Assembly (NCBI GenBank): GCA_964424105.1
Contig: CAYRHJ010000016.1
Location: 85,795 to 149,794 of the forward strand
Length of the DNA: 64,000 nt
Direction: 5' to 3'
Source of the DNA: CAYRHJ01 sp964424105
Lineage (GTDB): Bacteria; Planctomycetota; Phycisphaerae; UBA1845
The translations under genes and the position numbers were made by a program. The notes beneath the pieces were generated by a model, which saw only the letters and a list, made by a program, of their open reading frames with translations, did not search any database and was not told where the DNA came from. Shown piece after piece: positions 27,301 to 34,966 of this stretch (the stretch's first letter is position 1; every line of letters begins with the position of its first letter).

Positions 27301-28236
27301 ACGATCGATCGAGGCACCAGCTCCGGCATGTTCGTCCAAAACGTCGATCTTTCGAATTCACGCTATCGTAGCGACGCCGGCGGCGCCGCCATCGACGAAC
27401 TGGCGCTGACCGGCGTCACCGACGGCGGGAATAATACAAACTGGTTCACGCCGGCTGACGTGCCCGATGACAACGATAACGATAATGGCAACGACAACGA
27501 CAACAGCAACGGCAATGGTAACAGCAACAGCAACGGCAACGGCAACAGCAACGGCAATGGTAACAGCAACGACAATGGATCAGATGACGAGCCAAACGTC
27601 GTAACGGGTAACGCGTCGGTCGGCAATGACGGATCGGCAACCGTTGATTTGGAATCCGAAACATCCGGCGGGGCAGCCGTCCTGACCATCCGAAACGCCA
27701 ACACCGGTTCGATCATCGCGACGTTGGCGGACGGCAACTTGCAGGACGATTTTGTGGGCGTGACCAACGAAGCCGCGTTGCCCTTGACCTTGCGCGTCAC
27801 CGCCAACGTGACCGGTTCATTCACCGCAACCTTGGAAATCTGCTACACCGACGAGATGTTGACCGACGCCGGCCTGACAGCGGACGATCTGATCATTTAC
27901 GTTTTCGAGGAACCCGATGGGCCGTGGATTCCCGCAGGCGTGGACGGTCAATATCAGGGCGATCGACCGCCCACCACGACCGTGGGCGATTTCGGTTTTG
28001 ACTCGGCCACGGATTGCGTTTGGGTCGTGCGCGACACGCTTTCAGATTTCGCGGCTGGGCAGGGTGACACCGACCCGCCGGCAAATGGCAACGGGAACGG
28101 CAACGACAATGGCAATGGCGGCGGGCCCAGTCGACCCAGGCTCTGTGGCATTTTCGGCATGATCCAGCTCGGCGGCATGTTCGCAGCCCTATCGGCGCTC
28201 AAACTACAAACGCGTCGCCGATTCCCGCGACATTGA
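24343..28236 (+). CDS. Giant repetitive beta-protein with Asn/Asp linker and C-terminal CG-hydrophobic-Arg anchor
   Basis: The 1297-aa protein starts at ATG 24343 or 24346 behind GGGAGG with a signal-peptide-like N-terminus (QQFVGAAVTCFAVSTCAATT). Residues about 30-1035 are Thr/Asn/Val/Ala-rich repeats such as TLDVDANATVTALAINENV and TIDVANTNTLNTTA, which suggests a beta-solenoid of the adhesin or autotransporter-passenger kind. Residues about 1039-1085 are an Asn/Asp/Ser/Gly linker encoded by near-hexanucleotide repeats. A module at about 1086-1245 (LIIYVFEEPDGPWIPAG, DTLSDFAAGQ) is related to that of the 7451-11434 protein. After a second Asn/Gly linker, the tail is LCGIFGMIQLGGMFAALSAL then RRRFPRH. 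There is no autotransporter barrel. Inferred role: surface-anchored adhesin or matrix protein. Confidence 0.78.
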   Translation: MMTQQFVGAAVTCFAVSTCAATTKAVDVFVTANANISTLVTANDTKLIWTGNFTVTVDATPTFTVSGINAGGFTATIDFTANDRKVLLNSSSGNVIFDTAGGEIRAIGAGAGAQTAGFLVPANISGKIIEINATIDDADNANHWSIGNNTLLFNAASAQVGTVTIGSDGGVAKFDVDQSGTARTITPTGDFTIDLANNRILTITNALNVGANTITLASAASTTSIVANAGINLDNASSILSVTGSTTIDDLDVAASAGLTLSDGVTLTLTDAVVIGANTLTVTTASGSSVETITATGGLTLNNAASRLRVTGDTANTTVISKVDVVGADLTTGLIDVDENLQITTLTISQNATLDIASGKTLSGTCTLNAAKTLILNNTGTLGTLNTTTAAGTVQFTGAGTVTTLTNSFAGTTLDVDANATVTALAINENVTIDVANTNTLNTTATVAAAKILTTVGAGTITTVTLNGNAAELNVTTLSGAVNTLNVNVDGGILDADVACTVNEVNMTSNTGNLTVQNSAVTITSANGFKINDNQLTVSEGNGTITLASIGGTGATLDINASTAVSTLNVTDSAIIDVNTGATLTTTAVVSAAKTMTVNNTGTVTTVNLAGSAAKLLMSAAGTVNTVNVTSNGGIVDVDESCTISTIVQSPGVGDATLDVAGNKTRTGTVDINDNRLTLIGTGIPGSINMDTDGGILDVDANASPTGVTINADVTIDVAASTTLTATVNMGSRTLTLLGSGSVSRIDATNGTLTANGSTTISDLRLTLANGGTFNYGGSGNSAVTALGNSTVAFAGTFNKTGSGSLTLTNGVNSWFSRANGVEIDVTGGELIVGAAGSNDDITFDTDGDEIHVSNGSTLTTFGSWTAGQSGGNVNVDAVPGCTVNLRSAGGNESITALTDNDFKLLGQVNIDGNNGDYALAGAFTFQFGDVNIAGTNSLINNVPSSAMLFAPGAVIDLNGNAVLTINGQSAGTPITLATSDGSGDFTIDRGTSSGMFVQNVDLSNSRYRSDAGGAAIDELALTGVTDGGNNTNWFTPADVPDDNDNDNGNDNDNSNGNGNSNSNGNGNSNGNGNSNDNGSDDEPNVVTGNASVGNDGSATVDLESETSGGAAVLTIRNANTGSIIATLADGNLQDDFVGVTNEAALPLTLRVTANVTGSFTATLEICYTDEMLTDAGLTADDLIIYVFEEPDGPWIPAGVDGQYQGDRPPTTTVGDFGFDSATDCVWVVRDTLSDFAAGQGDTDPPANGNGNGNDNGNGGGPSRPRLCGIFGMIQLGGMFAALSALKLQTRRRFPRH

Positions 28237-28362
28237 CGCTATATCAACCTGCCCGCATACTGGCCACGGGCCTGCACGTCTGCACGTGCGGGCGCCACCC
28301 CGTGCGACGGCCAAATCAACCGTTGCTACGATCATTACCCTAACCAATCAACAGCAGACGAT

Positions 28363-29706
28363 ATGCTTGACATCAAATTCGTTCGCGACAACCCGGAAGG
28401 CATCAAGTCGGCCGCGAAGTTGAAACGCATCGCCTGCGACGTCGATCGGCTGATCGAGGTTGACGCCCAACGGCGACGGATTCAATTGGAACTGGAAGTC
28501 CTGCGAACCCGCAGCCGTGAAGGTGGACAACAACTCGCCCTGTGCCGCAACCGCAAATCCGACTGGTACCAACGGGCTGTTGAACAAGGTATGACCGTAG
28601 ACCAGATCAAGGCGGAGGCCAGCCGGCTGCAACAGGAACTCAACGACACGAAAACGCAAACTAAGCCGCTCGAAGAACAGGACCGACTGATCCAGGCCGA
28701 TTTCGACGCGTTGATGCTGACTGTTCCGCAGCCGCCGGCGGACGATGTGCCGATCGGGAAGGACGACACGGAAAACGTGGAATTGCGACGTGTTGGTGAA
28801 CCTCCGCGCTTCAATTTTGAACCGCGCGATCACGTGACGCTGGGCACGGCGCTCGGCATCATCGACATTGAGCGCGGCGTCAAGCTGGCCGGATCGCGAA
28901 ACTACGTGCTGAAAGGTGACGGCACGCTCCTGCATCAAGCCGTGTTGCGATTGGCCCAGGACATGATGGTCCAGCGCGGATTCACGCCCATGACCGTTCC
29001 GGTTCTCGTTCGCGAAGAGATGATGACCGGCACGGGCTATTTTCCGGCGGGGCGGGATCAGGCCTATCTGTGCGAGCGTGACGAGCGGTCGCTGGTCGGA
29101 ACGGCGGAGGTTTCCCTGACGGCCCTTCATTGCGACGAGATCCTGAACGAATCCGACCTGCCGCTGAAATTCTGTGCCACCAGTCCCTGTTTTCGACGCG
29201 AAGCCGGAGCGGCAGGCAAGGATACGGCTGGCCTGTATCGTATTCACCTTTTCGACAAGGTGGAACAAGTTATCATCGGACCCAATGACGAGGAAAAGAG
29301 CAAACGGTATCACGCCGAGATTCTCGAAAACGCCGAGGACGTCGTGAAGGCATTGGAATTGCCTTATCGTGTCGTCAACGTCTGCACCGGCGATTTGGGA
29401 CAGGGGCAAGTTCAAAAATTCGACATCGAAACGTGGATGCCCTCCCGCGGTGCGTACGGCGAAACGCATTCCGCCTCGCGTTTTTATGAATTCCAGGCCA
29501 GACGGCTGCGGCTCCGATATCGCGACCGCCAAAAAAAAGTCCGCTACTGCCATACGTTGAACAACACGGTGATCGCCTCGCCGCGCATCCTGATTCCCAT
29601 TCTGGAATTGAACCAGAATTCCGACGGTTCCATTACCATTCCCAAGGCCCTGCGGCCCTATATGCACGGAAAAGAGCGGATCGGGCCTCCATCAAGCATC
29701 AATTGA
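28363..29706 (+). CDS. serS: Seryl-tRNA synthetase
   Basis: The 447-aa class II synthetase charges tRNA-Ser. The N-terminal coiled-coil arm spans about residues 1-110 (MLDIKFVRDNPEG; LQQELNDTKTQTKPLEEQ). The catalytic domain shows the TAE motif in GTAEVSLTALH, motif 2 as CFRREAGAAGKDTAGLYR and motif 3 in TVIASPRILIPILELNQ. Two positions normally well conserved differ: the segment usually written SxCxDFQARR reads SASRFYEFQARR. Length is normal. The gene begins 127 bp after the giant beta-protein gene and is probably transcribed alone. Confidence 0.95.
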   Translation: MLDIKFVRDNPEGIKSAAKLKRIACDVDRLIEVDAQRRRIQLELEVLRTRSREGGQQLALCRNRKSDWYQRAVEQGMTVDQIKAEASRLQQELNDTKTQTKPLEEQDRLIQADFDALMLTVPQPPADDVPIGKDDTENVELRRVGEPPRFNFEPRDHVTLGTALGIIDIERGVKLAGSRNYVLKGDGTLLHQAVLRLAQDMMVQRGFTPMTVPVLVREEMMTGTGYFPAGRDQAYLCERDERSLVGTAEVSLTALHCDEILNESDLPLKFCATSPCFRREAGAAGKDTAGLYRIHLFDKVEQVIIGPNDEEKSKRYHAEILENAEDVVKALELPYRVVNVCTGDLGQGQVQKFDIETWMPSRGAYGETHSASRFYEFQARRLRLRYRDRQKKVRYCHTLNNTVIASPRILIPILELNQNSDGSITIPKALRPYMHGKERIGPPSSIN

Positions 29707-29767
29707 GCCTTCGAGCATCGAAGCGGTTTGGCAAACACGATAGAACACTAAGAACGCCTGACATTAT

Positions 29768-29840
29768 CAGAGCCGCGACCGTGAGGGAGCGGTCTTCCGA
29801 TCCATTCGAATGGCGGGTCGGCCATTGTGTTAGGCGCTCT
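29768..29840 (+). repeat. Dispersed GAGCCGCG element, copy 1
   Basis: The stretch beginning CAGAGCCGCGACCGTGAGGG matches the reverse strand at 60014-60083 over about 70 bp with few changes. It ends in TTAGGCGCTCTA, as does the copy at 34025-34092. Confidence 0.75.
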
Positions 29841-29845
29841 AAATT

Positions 29846-29925
29846 GGCCGGTCAAAAAATCGGCGCATCACGAAATGGTCCGGTCACGAAATTGGCGCGT
29901 TACGAAATTGGCGCGTCACGAAATC
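29846..29925 (+). repeat. Tandem array of five 16-bp units
   Basis: The unit consensus is GGCGCGTCACGAAATY. Units start at 29846, 29862, 29878, 29894 and 29910, each differing at a few bases. The array lies between the dispersed element and the start of the STN-domain gene. Confidence 0.75.
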
Positions 29926-29967
29926 GGACCGCACCGCGACACATGCGGATTGAACGGAGCCCCGTTG

Positions 29968-30840
29968 ATGAATCCATTCACGAGTTCAATCGTCGCAATC
30001 GTCATTCGAATGACACTGCCATTAGCCCTGATGTTTAGCGTCACGCCCATCCAAGCGCAACCCCATCAAAACCCAACACCACGCCGCGCTTCCGCAATGC
30101 CCCAGCCGACCGGCGCCGCATCAGCCCAGATCAGCCCCGCGCCTGCCCTCGCGTTCCTATCCCAGCAGGTCAAGAACGTCGATTGGCATGATGCGCGCTT
30201 GGCCGAGGTCCTGGATTGGTTTCAACAGCAAATCCGATCCAAGACTGCCATCAACATCATCCCCCGCTGGCGAGCATTGCAGGCCGCCGGCGTGTCATTG
30301 GAAACGCCCGTCAATTTGACGCTATCCAACGTGTCCATCGAAACCGTGCTGCGTGAAGTGCTGGACCAATTGTCGGGGGCTGACCCGCTCGAATTCGTTC
30401 TGGATGGAAACATCATTCGCATTTCCACCCGCTCCGCGTTGCGTGGAAAACTGATTACGCGCACCTACGACATCCGCGGCTTGCTGGCCCAAGCCAAGGC
30501 CAACGCCGTTCAACCAGCCATGATCATCGGGCCGCAGACAACCATTCCCGGCATCACCGGAACGACCGGTGGTGGAATCGGCGGAACCACCAACACGCTC
30601 AACCTCGGAACCGTGTTTTTCGGCGACGTGGATCAAGACGATCAGGCCATCGACGACGAGGAAATCGAAGATCGATTCACCGAACGATTGACACGATTGA
30701 TCACGACGACAATCGCGCCCCAATCCTGGGACGTGAATGGTGGCACGGGATCGTTGTCGATTTTCGAAGGCATGCTCATCGTTCGAAATTCCGCCGACGT
30801 TCACGCCCAACTGGCCGGTGGTCCGCAGGCGGCACCGTAG
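29968..30840 (+). CDS. Exported STN-domain (secretin N-terminal-like) protein
   Basis: From ATG 29968 the protein has 290 residues and a signal peptide (VAIVIRMTLPLALMFSVTPIQAQ). The longer open frame to 29827 would run through a tandem repeat array and is rejected. Residues about 65-155 form an STN-like domain: VDWHDARLAEVLDWFQQQI, PVNLTLSNVSIETVLREVLD and EFVLDGNIIRIST, as found at the start of secretins and in many stand-alone planctomycete proteins. The rest contains a low-complexity GITGTTGGGIGGTTNTL stretch and an end resembling the strand part after STN (IFEGMLIVRNSADVHAQL). No secretin pore domain is present. A periplasmic adaptor role is inference. Confidence 0.75.
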   Translation: MNPFTSSIVAIVIRMTLPLALMFSVTPIQAQPHQNPTPRRASAMPQPTGAASAQISPAPALAFLSQQVKNVDWHDARLAEVLDWFQQQIRSKTAINIIPRWRALQAAGVSLETPVNLTLSNVSIETVLREVLDQLSGADPLEFVLDGNIIRISTRSALRGKLITRTYDIRGLLAQAKANAVQPAMIIGPQTTIPGITGTTGGGIGGTTNTLNLGTVFFGDVDQDDQAIDDEEIEDRFTERLTRLITTTIAPQSWDVNGGTGSLSIFEGMLIVRNSADVHAQLAGGPQAAP

Positions 30841-30884
30841 TTCAGCGCATCGCGACACGCATTAAACCACGATTGACGCGGTGT

Positions 30885-32510
30885 TCATTCATCGGAACCG
30901 CCCAATTCAAGCACGAACGACCGATGGGCGTCGGTCACCAGCCACCGTTCCTTGCGGTCCGTCCGTTCCCAACGTCGTACGGCTTCATCACGTTTAATGA
31001 AGTCATACTGATTGAGGCGAACGCAAAACTCGTTAAATCGACCCCAGACCTCGCGGTCCGCCGACTGAAATTCCCGCGGCGTCATGCCCGAAAACGCCGC
31101 CACGTACAAATCCCACCCATTCCCGGACGGCTCGATACACACCCGATCGTACTGACTTTCCACCTCGCCAAGCCACAAACCCAATTCAACCCATTCGGGC
31201 TGTTGCCCGGCATGAATCAATTCCGGCGATCGAGTGTAGGCCCGAACATGATACGCGCCGAATATCAGCAGCATCCCGATCGCGGTCGCCGTGGCGACAT
31301 TCGCCAGTCTCGATTGGCTGATGCCGAACAAGTCGCGCGGTCGGCGGTCGAGCATCCACCGCACCCACGCCCCACCTTGCATCATCCCCAATACCACAAT
31401 CATGGGAAACAGCACCGCACATCCCGACGCACGCAACGCGTGCGGGTTCGTCTTCGTCACCGCCGCCGGGCTGATGCACGCGACAATCGCCACCAGAAGT
31501 ACCATTCGGTCCCATCGCGACCATTGCGAGCCGGGCCAAACCAACCCGACGATACCAACGAAGAAAAACGGAAGCGCAATCGGAGTGCATCGCCCTGCCG
31601 CGCCCTTGTTCGGAATCCCAAATTCAAGAAACAAATAATGCGGATTTAGATTCGCCACAAAATTGCTCGCAAAGGTCAGAATCGCATCCGAGACACTGAA
31701 GAACTCGAAAAACACGGGTACCGATCGACCCATGAACGTCACAGGATCTCGGCTGTACGCGTATATCTGCGGGCCCGCCCCAATGACCAGGCTCCCCACG
31801 AAAACAACGACGCACGTCAGAACCTGCCGGACTCCATCCCGGCTGATCCACAAATGCACCACGAGAATCACGAATACAGCCGCGGCCCAGACCAGTGCGC
31901 TCACCCGCGAAGCCCCGTAGGCGTTTGTCGAAAGCCCGATGATCAAAGCCGTCAACGCCCATTTCCACAGACGCCGACTCGCCGTCGTCCCCGCAGCCAT
32001 CGTTGCCGCACGAAACGACAGAAGAATCAGCACGGTGAACAACCCGGGCAATACCGTGCCCTCAAGTGCTGACCGGGAGAAGGAAACGTGCCAAGGATCG
32101 ACGGCCAGCATGGCTGTCAGAATCAATGCCCCGTGACGTCCCAAGACCCGTCGTCCCCAAATGGCCGCCAAGATGACGCTCAACACACCCAAACCACCCG
32201 CCACCGCCCGACATCCAACGACGGAAAGCCCAGTCCATTTCGAAACGCCGGCACACAGCCACGCGAACATGGCCGGTCGATTGTCAGCCGGTCCAAAACC
32301 GTAGCATATGATTGGCCAGCGGCGCCCCGACCGATCGGCACCAGTCTCCGCGATGCTCCAGCCATCATAGACGTTGGACAATTCATCGTGATTAACGGGA
32401 ACCGGGTACCGATCCAACGCGTAAAGGCGAACGAAAGCGGCGATCATCACCAGCCCGCCGAAGGCCCACCACCACGCGCCGTTTCGTTCCGAAGTGTCAC
32501 CGACTTTCAT
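30885..32510 (-). CDS. Glycosyltransferase family 39-like membrane protein (PMT/ArnT type)
   Basis: The 541-aa protein has about ten to twelve membrane segments. The first extracytoplasmic loop after helix 1 holds NHDELSNVYDGWSIAETG, matching the acidic (D/E)E motif used by GT-C glycosyltransferases of the PMT/ArnT group. It is followed by DNRPAMFAWLCAGVSKWTGLS and LDPWHVSFSR-like sequence (AVDPWHVSFSRSALEGT). A soluble C-terminal part of about 100 residues follows the last helix. The likely reaction is sugar transfer from a polyprenyl phosphate carrier to lipid or protein outside the cytoplasm; donor and acceptor are unknown. Confidence 0.75.
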   Translation of the reverse strand: MKVGDTSERNGAWWWAFGGLVMIAAFVRLYALDRYPVPVNHDELSNVYDGWSIAETGADRSGRRWPIICYGFGPADNRPAMFAWLCAGVSKWTGLSVVGCRAVAGGLGVLSVILAAIWGRRVLGRHGALILTAMLAVDPWHVSFSRSALEGTVLPGLFTVLILLSFRAATMAAGTTASRRLWKWALTALIIGLSTNAYGASRVSALVWAAAVFVILVVHLWISRDGVRQVLTCVVVFVGSLVIGAGPQIYAYSRDPVTFMGRSVPVFFEFFSVSDAILTFASNFVANLNPHYLFLEFGIPNKGAAGRCTPIALPFFFVGIVGLVWPGSQWSRWDRMVLLVAIVACISPAAVTKTNPHALRASGCAVLFPMIVVLGMMQGGAWVRWMLDRRPRDLFGISQSRLANVATATAIGMLLIFGAYHVRAYTRSPELIHAGQQPEWVELGLWLGEVESQYDRVCIEPSGNGWDLYVAAFSGMTPREFQSADREVWGRFNEFCVRLNQYDFIKRDEAVRRWERTDRKERWLVTDAHRSFVLELGGSDE

Positions 32511-32759
32511 TCAAAAACGACTCCCCGCGATATTCGAGTCTCGTGCGAATGAAAGAATTGGAACGACGTAAACGCGATGGGGCAAGCACGCCGTCCGATT
32601 GACGTTAAAACGGCGCAATGTGGTTGGTTCGTTATCGCCGTACAGCCGTCACCCCGGCGAAAGCCGGGGTCCAGGCAGGATCGTTGCGGTTTCCCGCACG
32701 CGCGCGAAAGACGACCGTCGTTCATTTGACCAATTCAATGATCAATCGATCGCGCCACC
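32511..32759. other. Intergenic gap occupied mostly by a dispersed repeat
   Basis: Most of the gap is a minus-strand copy of the element also found at 53014-53151. An open frame through it is repeat-derived and is not called as a gene. Confidence 0.5.
32599..32736 (-). repeat. Dispersed post-stop element, copy in reverse orientation
   Basis: Read on the minus strand, it begins GAATTGGTCAAATGAACGAC, has a GGGAAACCGCAACGATC block, a CCCCGGCTTTCGCCGGGG hairpin and ends CGTTTTAACGTCAAT. The same order occurs at 53014-53151. It starts 24 bp past the stop of the prepilin-like gene. Confidence 0.75.
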
Positions 32760-33809
32760 TCAGCGGCCAACCACATAGTTGAATTGGCTGTCGAATCGAC
32801 CCTGCACGGCCCGCTTGGAAGGGTCGTTCAATTCGGGGGATGGGATGACGGTTCCCTTGGGCCACCAGCGGTCCGGCTGCCGAGACTCGCTTTCCGAAAT
32901 AATCTCCGCGTGCCCGTCGAAATAGTTGACCACCATACCCCGTTCACCCTTGGCATGGTGACGATACCCATACTTTCCCAGTTGCTTATTGAAATGGTAC
33001 GACGAAAGCACGAACTGTATTCCGTCCCATTCTCGCAACGTCGGTCCGCCGTTGCAGAACGCTCCGCCGTCCAGCGCATCCCATTCCAGGTCATACGTGA
33101 CTCGACCGTCGGCCTCGGTAAATCGATTTCCGTCTGCCAAATAGACTTTTGCGGACGCGTTGGTGATGCGATTGATGTTCGGCGCGTACTGCTTCGGCTG
33201 AAGCGTTCGACCTCCGATTCGATCGAAGCTCGCTTCGGGATGCGGTGCTCGCACGCCCCACGGCTTCGCGGGGTTGCGATCCACCATCGTCCGCGACCAC
33301 ATCAGAAAATTGCGAAACGTATTATAGCTGACCATGGGAAGTCGCTTGTAGGAGCCGACCTCCGCAGGAAACGGGTCAGCCTCAAACGAGTTCGACGGAC
33401 ACCGGAACACCCCGCCCAGCGTTGTTTCGTATCGTTCCGCACGATTTGCCGACAACGACCATTTCATATATCGCGCCGCCAGCGGGCCTGCCCAATCCCA
33501 GATTTGCGACGGGTCCATCGCAAATTGCTCATCCGCGGGATCAGGCCTGGGGTTCAACTGATACATCACGCTCCCACTCGTTCCGGGAGACCCGCACAAC
33601 CACCCATCCCATTCCGCCGTGTAACCAGCCGCCGCCTTGGCGATGCCGCTCGTCGATGCGCTGCACACCACGACCTTGGCTTGTTCACGCGCGGACTTGA
33701 ACGATGGCAGGAGCATCCCCAGCAACAAAACAATCAGCGTCACCACGACCAGCATTTCGATCAGGCTGAAGGCAGCGAGCCGCGAACGGGTGCGACACCG
33801 ATTCGGCAT
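32760..33809 (-). CDS. Prepilin-like protein with N-terminal methylation motif (DUF1559 type)
   Basis: From ATG 33809 the protein has 349 residues: a basic leader MPNRCRTRSRLAAFSLIEML, cleavage expected before the Phe in A-FSLIE, then a hydrophobic helix VVVTLIVLLLGMLLPSF. This is the type IV prepilin N-terminal signature. The C-terminal region has KGERGMVVNYFDGHAEIISE, resembling the DGH motif of the large planctomycete DUF1559 family. Starts at 33845 (ATG) and 33872 (GTG) are possible but would lengthen the leader. Members are pseudopilin-like cell-envelope proteins of unknown role. No secretion-machinery gene lies next to it. Confidence 0.8.
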   Translation of the reverse strand: MPNRCRTRSRLAAFSLIEMLVVVTLIVLLLGMLLPSFKSAREQAKVVVCSASTSGIAKAAAGYTAEWDGWLCGSPGTSGSVMYQLNPRPDPADEQFAMDPSQIWDWAGPLAARYMKWSLSANRAERYETTLGGVFRCPSNSFEADPFPAEVGSYKRLPMVSYNTFRNFLMWSRTMVDRNPAKPWGVRAPHPEASFDRIGGRTLQPKQYAPNINRITNASAKVYLADGNRFTEADGRVTYDLEWDALDGGAFCNGGPTLREWDGIQFVLSSYHFNKQLGKYGYRHHAKGERGMVVNYFDGHAEIISESESRQPDRWWPKGTVIPSPELNDPSKRAVQGRFDSQFNYVVGR

Positions 33810-34024
33810 GACGGAATGGTCATCGCAACGCGAGGTGAAATACATGACGGCGACGCAATCAGGAGCTTGCACGGGCCAAATCCAGAATCCTCAACCTGCT
33901 CGATTGTTGCCGACGCGCGACATGCGGAACAGGGTCGGCTCCAATCGAGTGCGGCATTGTACCCATCGGCCCATCACCATGTCGAGAAACATTTTTGATC
34001 GCCTGGTAATTGCGTCTACATTAA

Positions 34025-34092
34025 CCGAGCCGCGACCGTCAGGGTGCGGGGTTTGGGCCGATTTCGCGCGGGTTGATTTAGGCGCTCTAGGT
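34025..34092 (+). repeat. Dispersed GAGCCGCG element, copy 2
   Basis: It begins GAGCCGCGACCGTCAGGG and ends with TTAGGCGCTCTAG, the same borders as the copy at 29768. The inner part differs and is somewhat shorter. Confidence 0.6.
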
Positions 34093-34203
34093 GGATTTGG
34101 GCAGAATGGGAATGGCGGGAAACTCTATCCGGCGCAGCAAGTGTCTAACACCTGTCCCTCCGTCTTTCCTAGCGAACCAAAGTTGCACGCGCCGGCGTTG
34201 AAC

Positions 34204-34230
34204 GTCATTCTCGCGAAAGCCGGAATCCAG
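34204..34230 (-). repeat. REP-like palindrome
   Basis: On the minus strand it reads CTGGATTCCGGCTTTCGCGA then GAATGAC, a slightly degraded copy of the family. Confidence 0.6.
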
Positions 34231-34369
34231 AACGCTGTTCATGCCTGCCTGTCAGCAGACAACGCCGCCCATCTGCGAGGGTGTAACGAACGCCCGACAA
34301 TGGAAAGTCCCTGATAGGTTGCGCTTCGTTCAGCATGACCGCCCGAACGCCCCGTATTCCATGCCACCG

Positions 34370-34966
34370 TCAGTTATTCCTCACAAGCTGGACGGAAGAG
34401 GCCACCGCCGTCAAAAGCTCGACATCGCGACGGCTGCGGGGCGGATCGACGACCAGGCTGATACAGTAACCAACGCCGTCGACCAATCCAGCCATGACCA
34501 GAATTCCTCGCTCGAAATCTTCCGCGAAAGCGCCGGGCAAAGGCCCCATTTCAGTTGGCACGGTCAAGACAGGCGGCGCGAACAGGCCGCGGAGACCGGG
34601 ATGAGTCAAGCGACGCAAATACATCAACGCTAACGAATCGGGGGTCAATCGATCGGAGTTGACCAGGCGTTCAACGATCAACAAGTGACGCGTTCCTTCC
34701 GCATGGGTCGTCTCGAATGCGATCGCATCATCGGTCGTGTTTGCAAAGACGGGTTTCCATTCGCGGGGCGGTGCGAATCGGACCGCCCAACCATCGGGTT
34801 GCATGGGATCGGCCAACGGAAATGACTTCTTCGTCCAACTGACCCACGTCGCCATCCCCACTGTTCCCGCAAGTAGGAACAGAGAGAAGATGGCCGGTTT
34901 GCGTTGCAAAATACTGATTCCGAATTTCCACTTTCGACCGCGACGCCCGGTTGGGGACGTAAACAC
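34370..34966 (-). CDS. Hypothetical single-pass membrane protein
   Basis: With the GTG at 34966 the protein has about 198 residues and starts VFTSPTGRRGRKWKFGISI, a basic segment followed by one membrane helix (PAIFSLFLLAGTVGMATWVSW). The frame stays open to a GTG at 35074, but the extra 36 residues are Trp-rich and lack a ribosome site. The soluble part (WAVRFAPPREWKPVFANTTD; LMYLRRLTHPGLRGLFAPPV; GVGYCISLVVDPPRSRRDVELL) resembles a small predicted extracytoplasmic alpha/beta domain that I cannot assign. It is divergent from the DUF502 gene. Confidence 0.55.
   Translation of the reverse strand: MFTSPTGRRGRKWKFGISILQRKPAIFSLFLLAGTVGMATWVSWTKKSFPLADPMQPDGWAVRFAPPREWKPVFANTTDDAIAFETTHAEGTRHLLIVERLVNSDRLTPDSLALMYLRRLTHPGLRGLFAPPVLTVPTEMGPLPGAFAEDFERGILVMAGLVDGVGYCISLVVDPPRSRRDVELLTAVASSVQLVRNN

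Larger units (their letters stand above)
33810..34369. other. 560-bp gap with two dispersed repeats
   Basis: The gap holds a GAGCCGCG-family element (34025-34092) and a REP-like palindrome (34204-34230). No gene is convincing. Confidence 0.5.

Noticed and set aside
24343..28236. Autotransporter (type V secretion)
   Set aside because: The passenger-like repeats fit, but the C-terminus is a short hydrophobic anchor, not a 250-300-residue barrel.
28348..29667. 439-aa minus-strand open frame opposite serS
   Set aside because: serS is clear on the other strand. The antisense frame has no domain features.
32507..32725. 72-aa open frame before the GT39-like gene
   Set aside because: Its sequence is the translation of the dispersed post-stop element, as similarity to the open frame before tadA shows.
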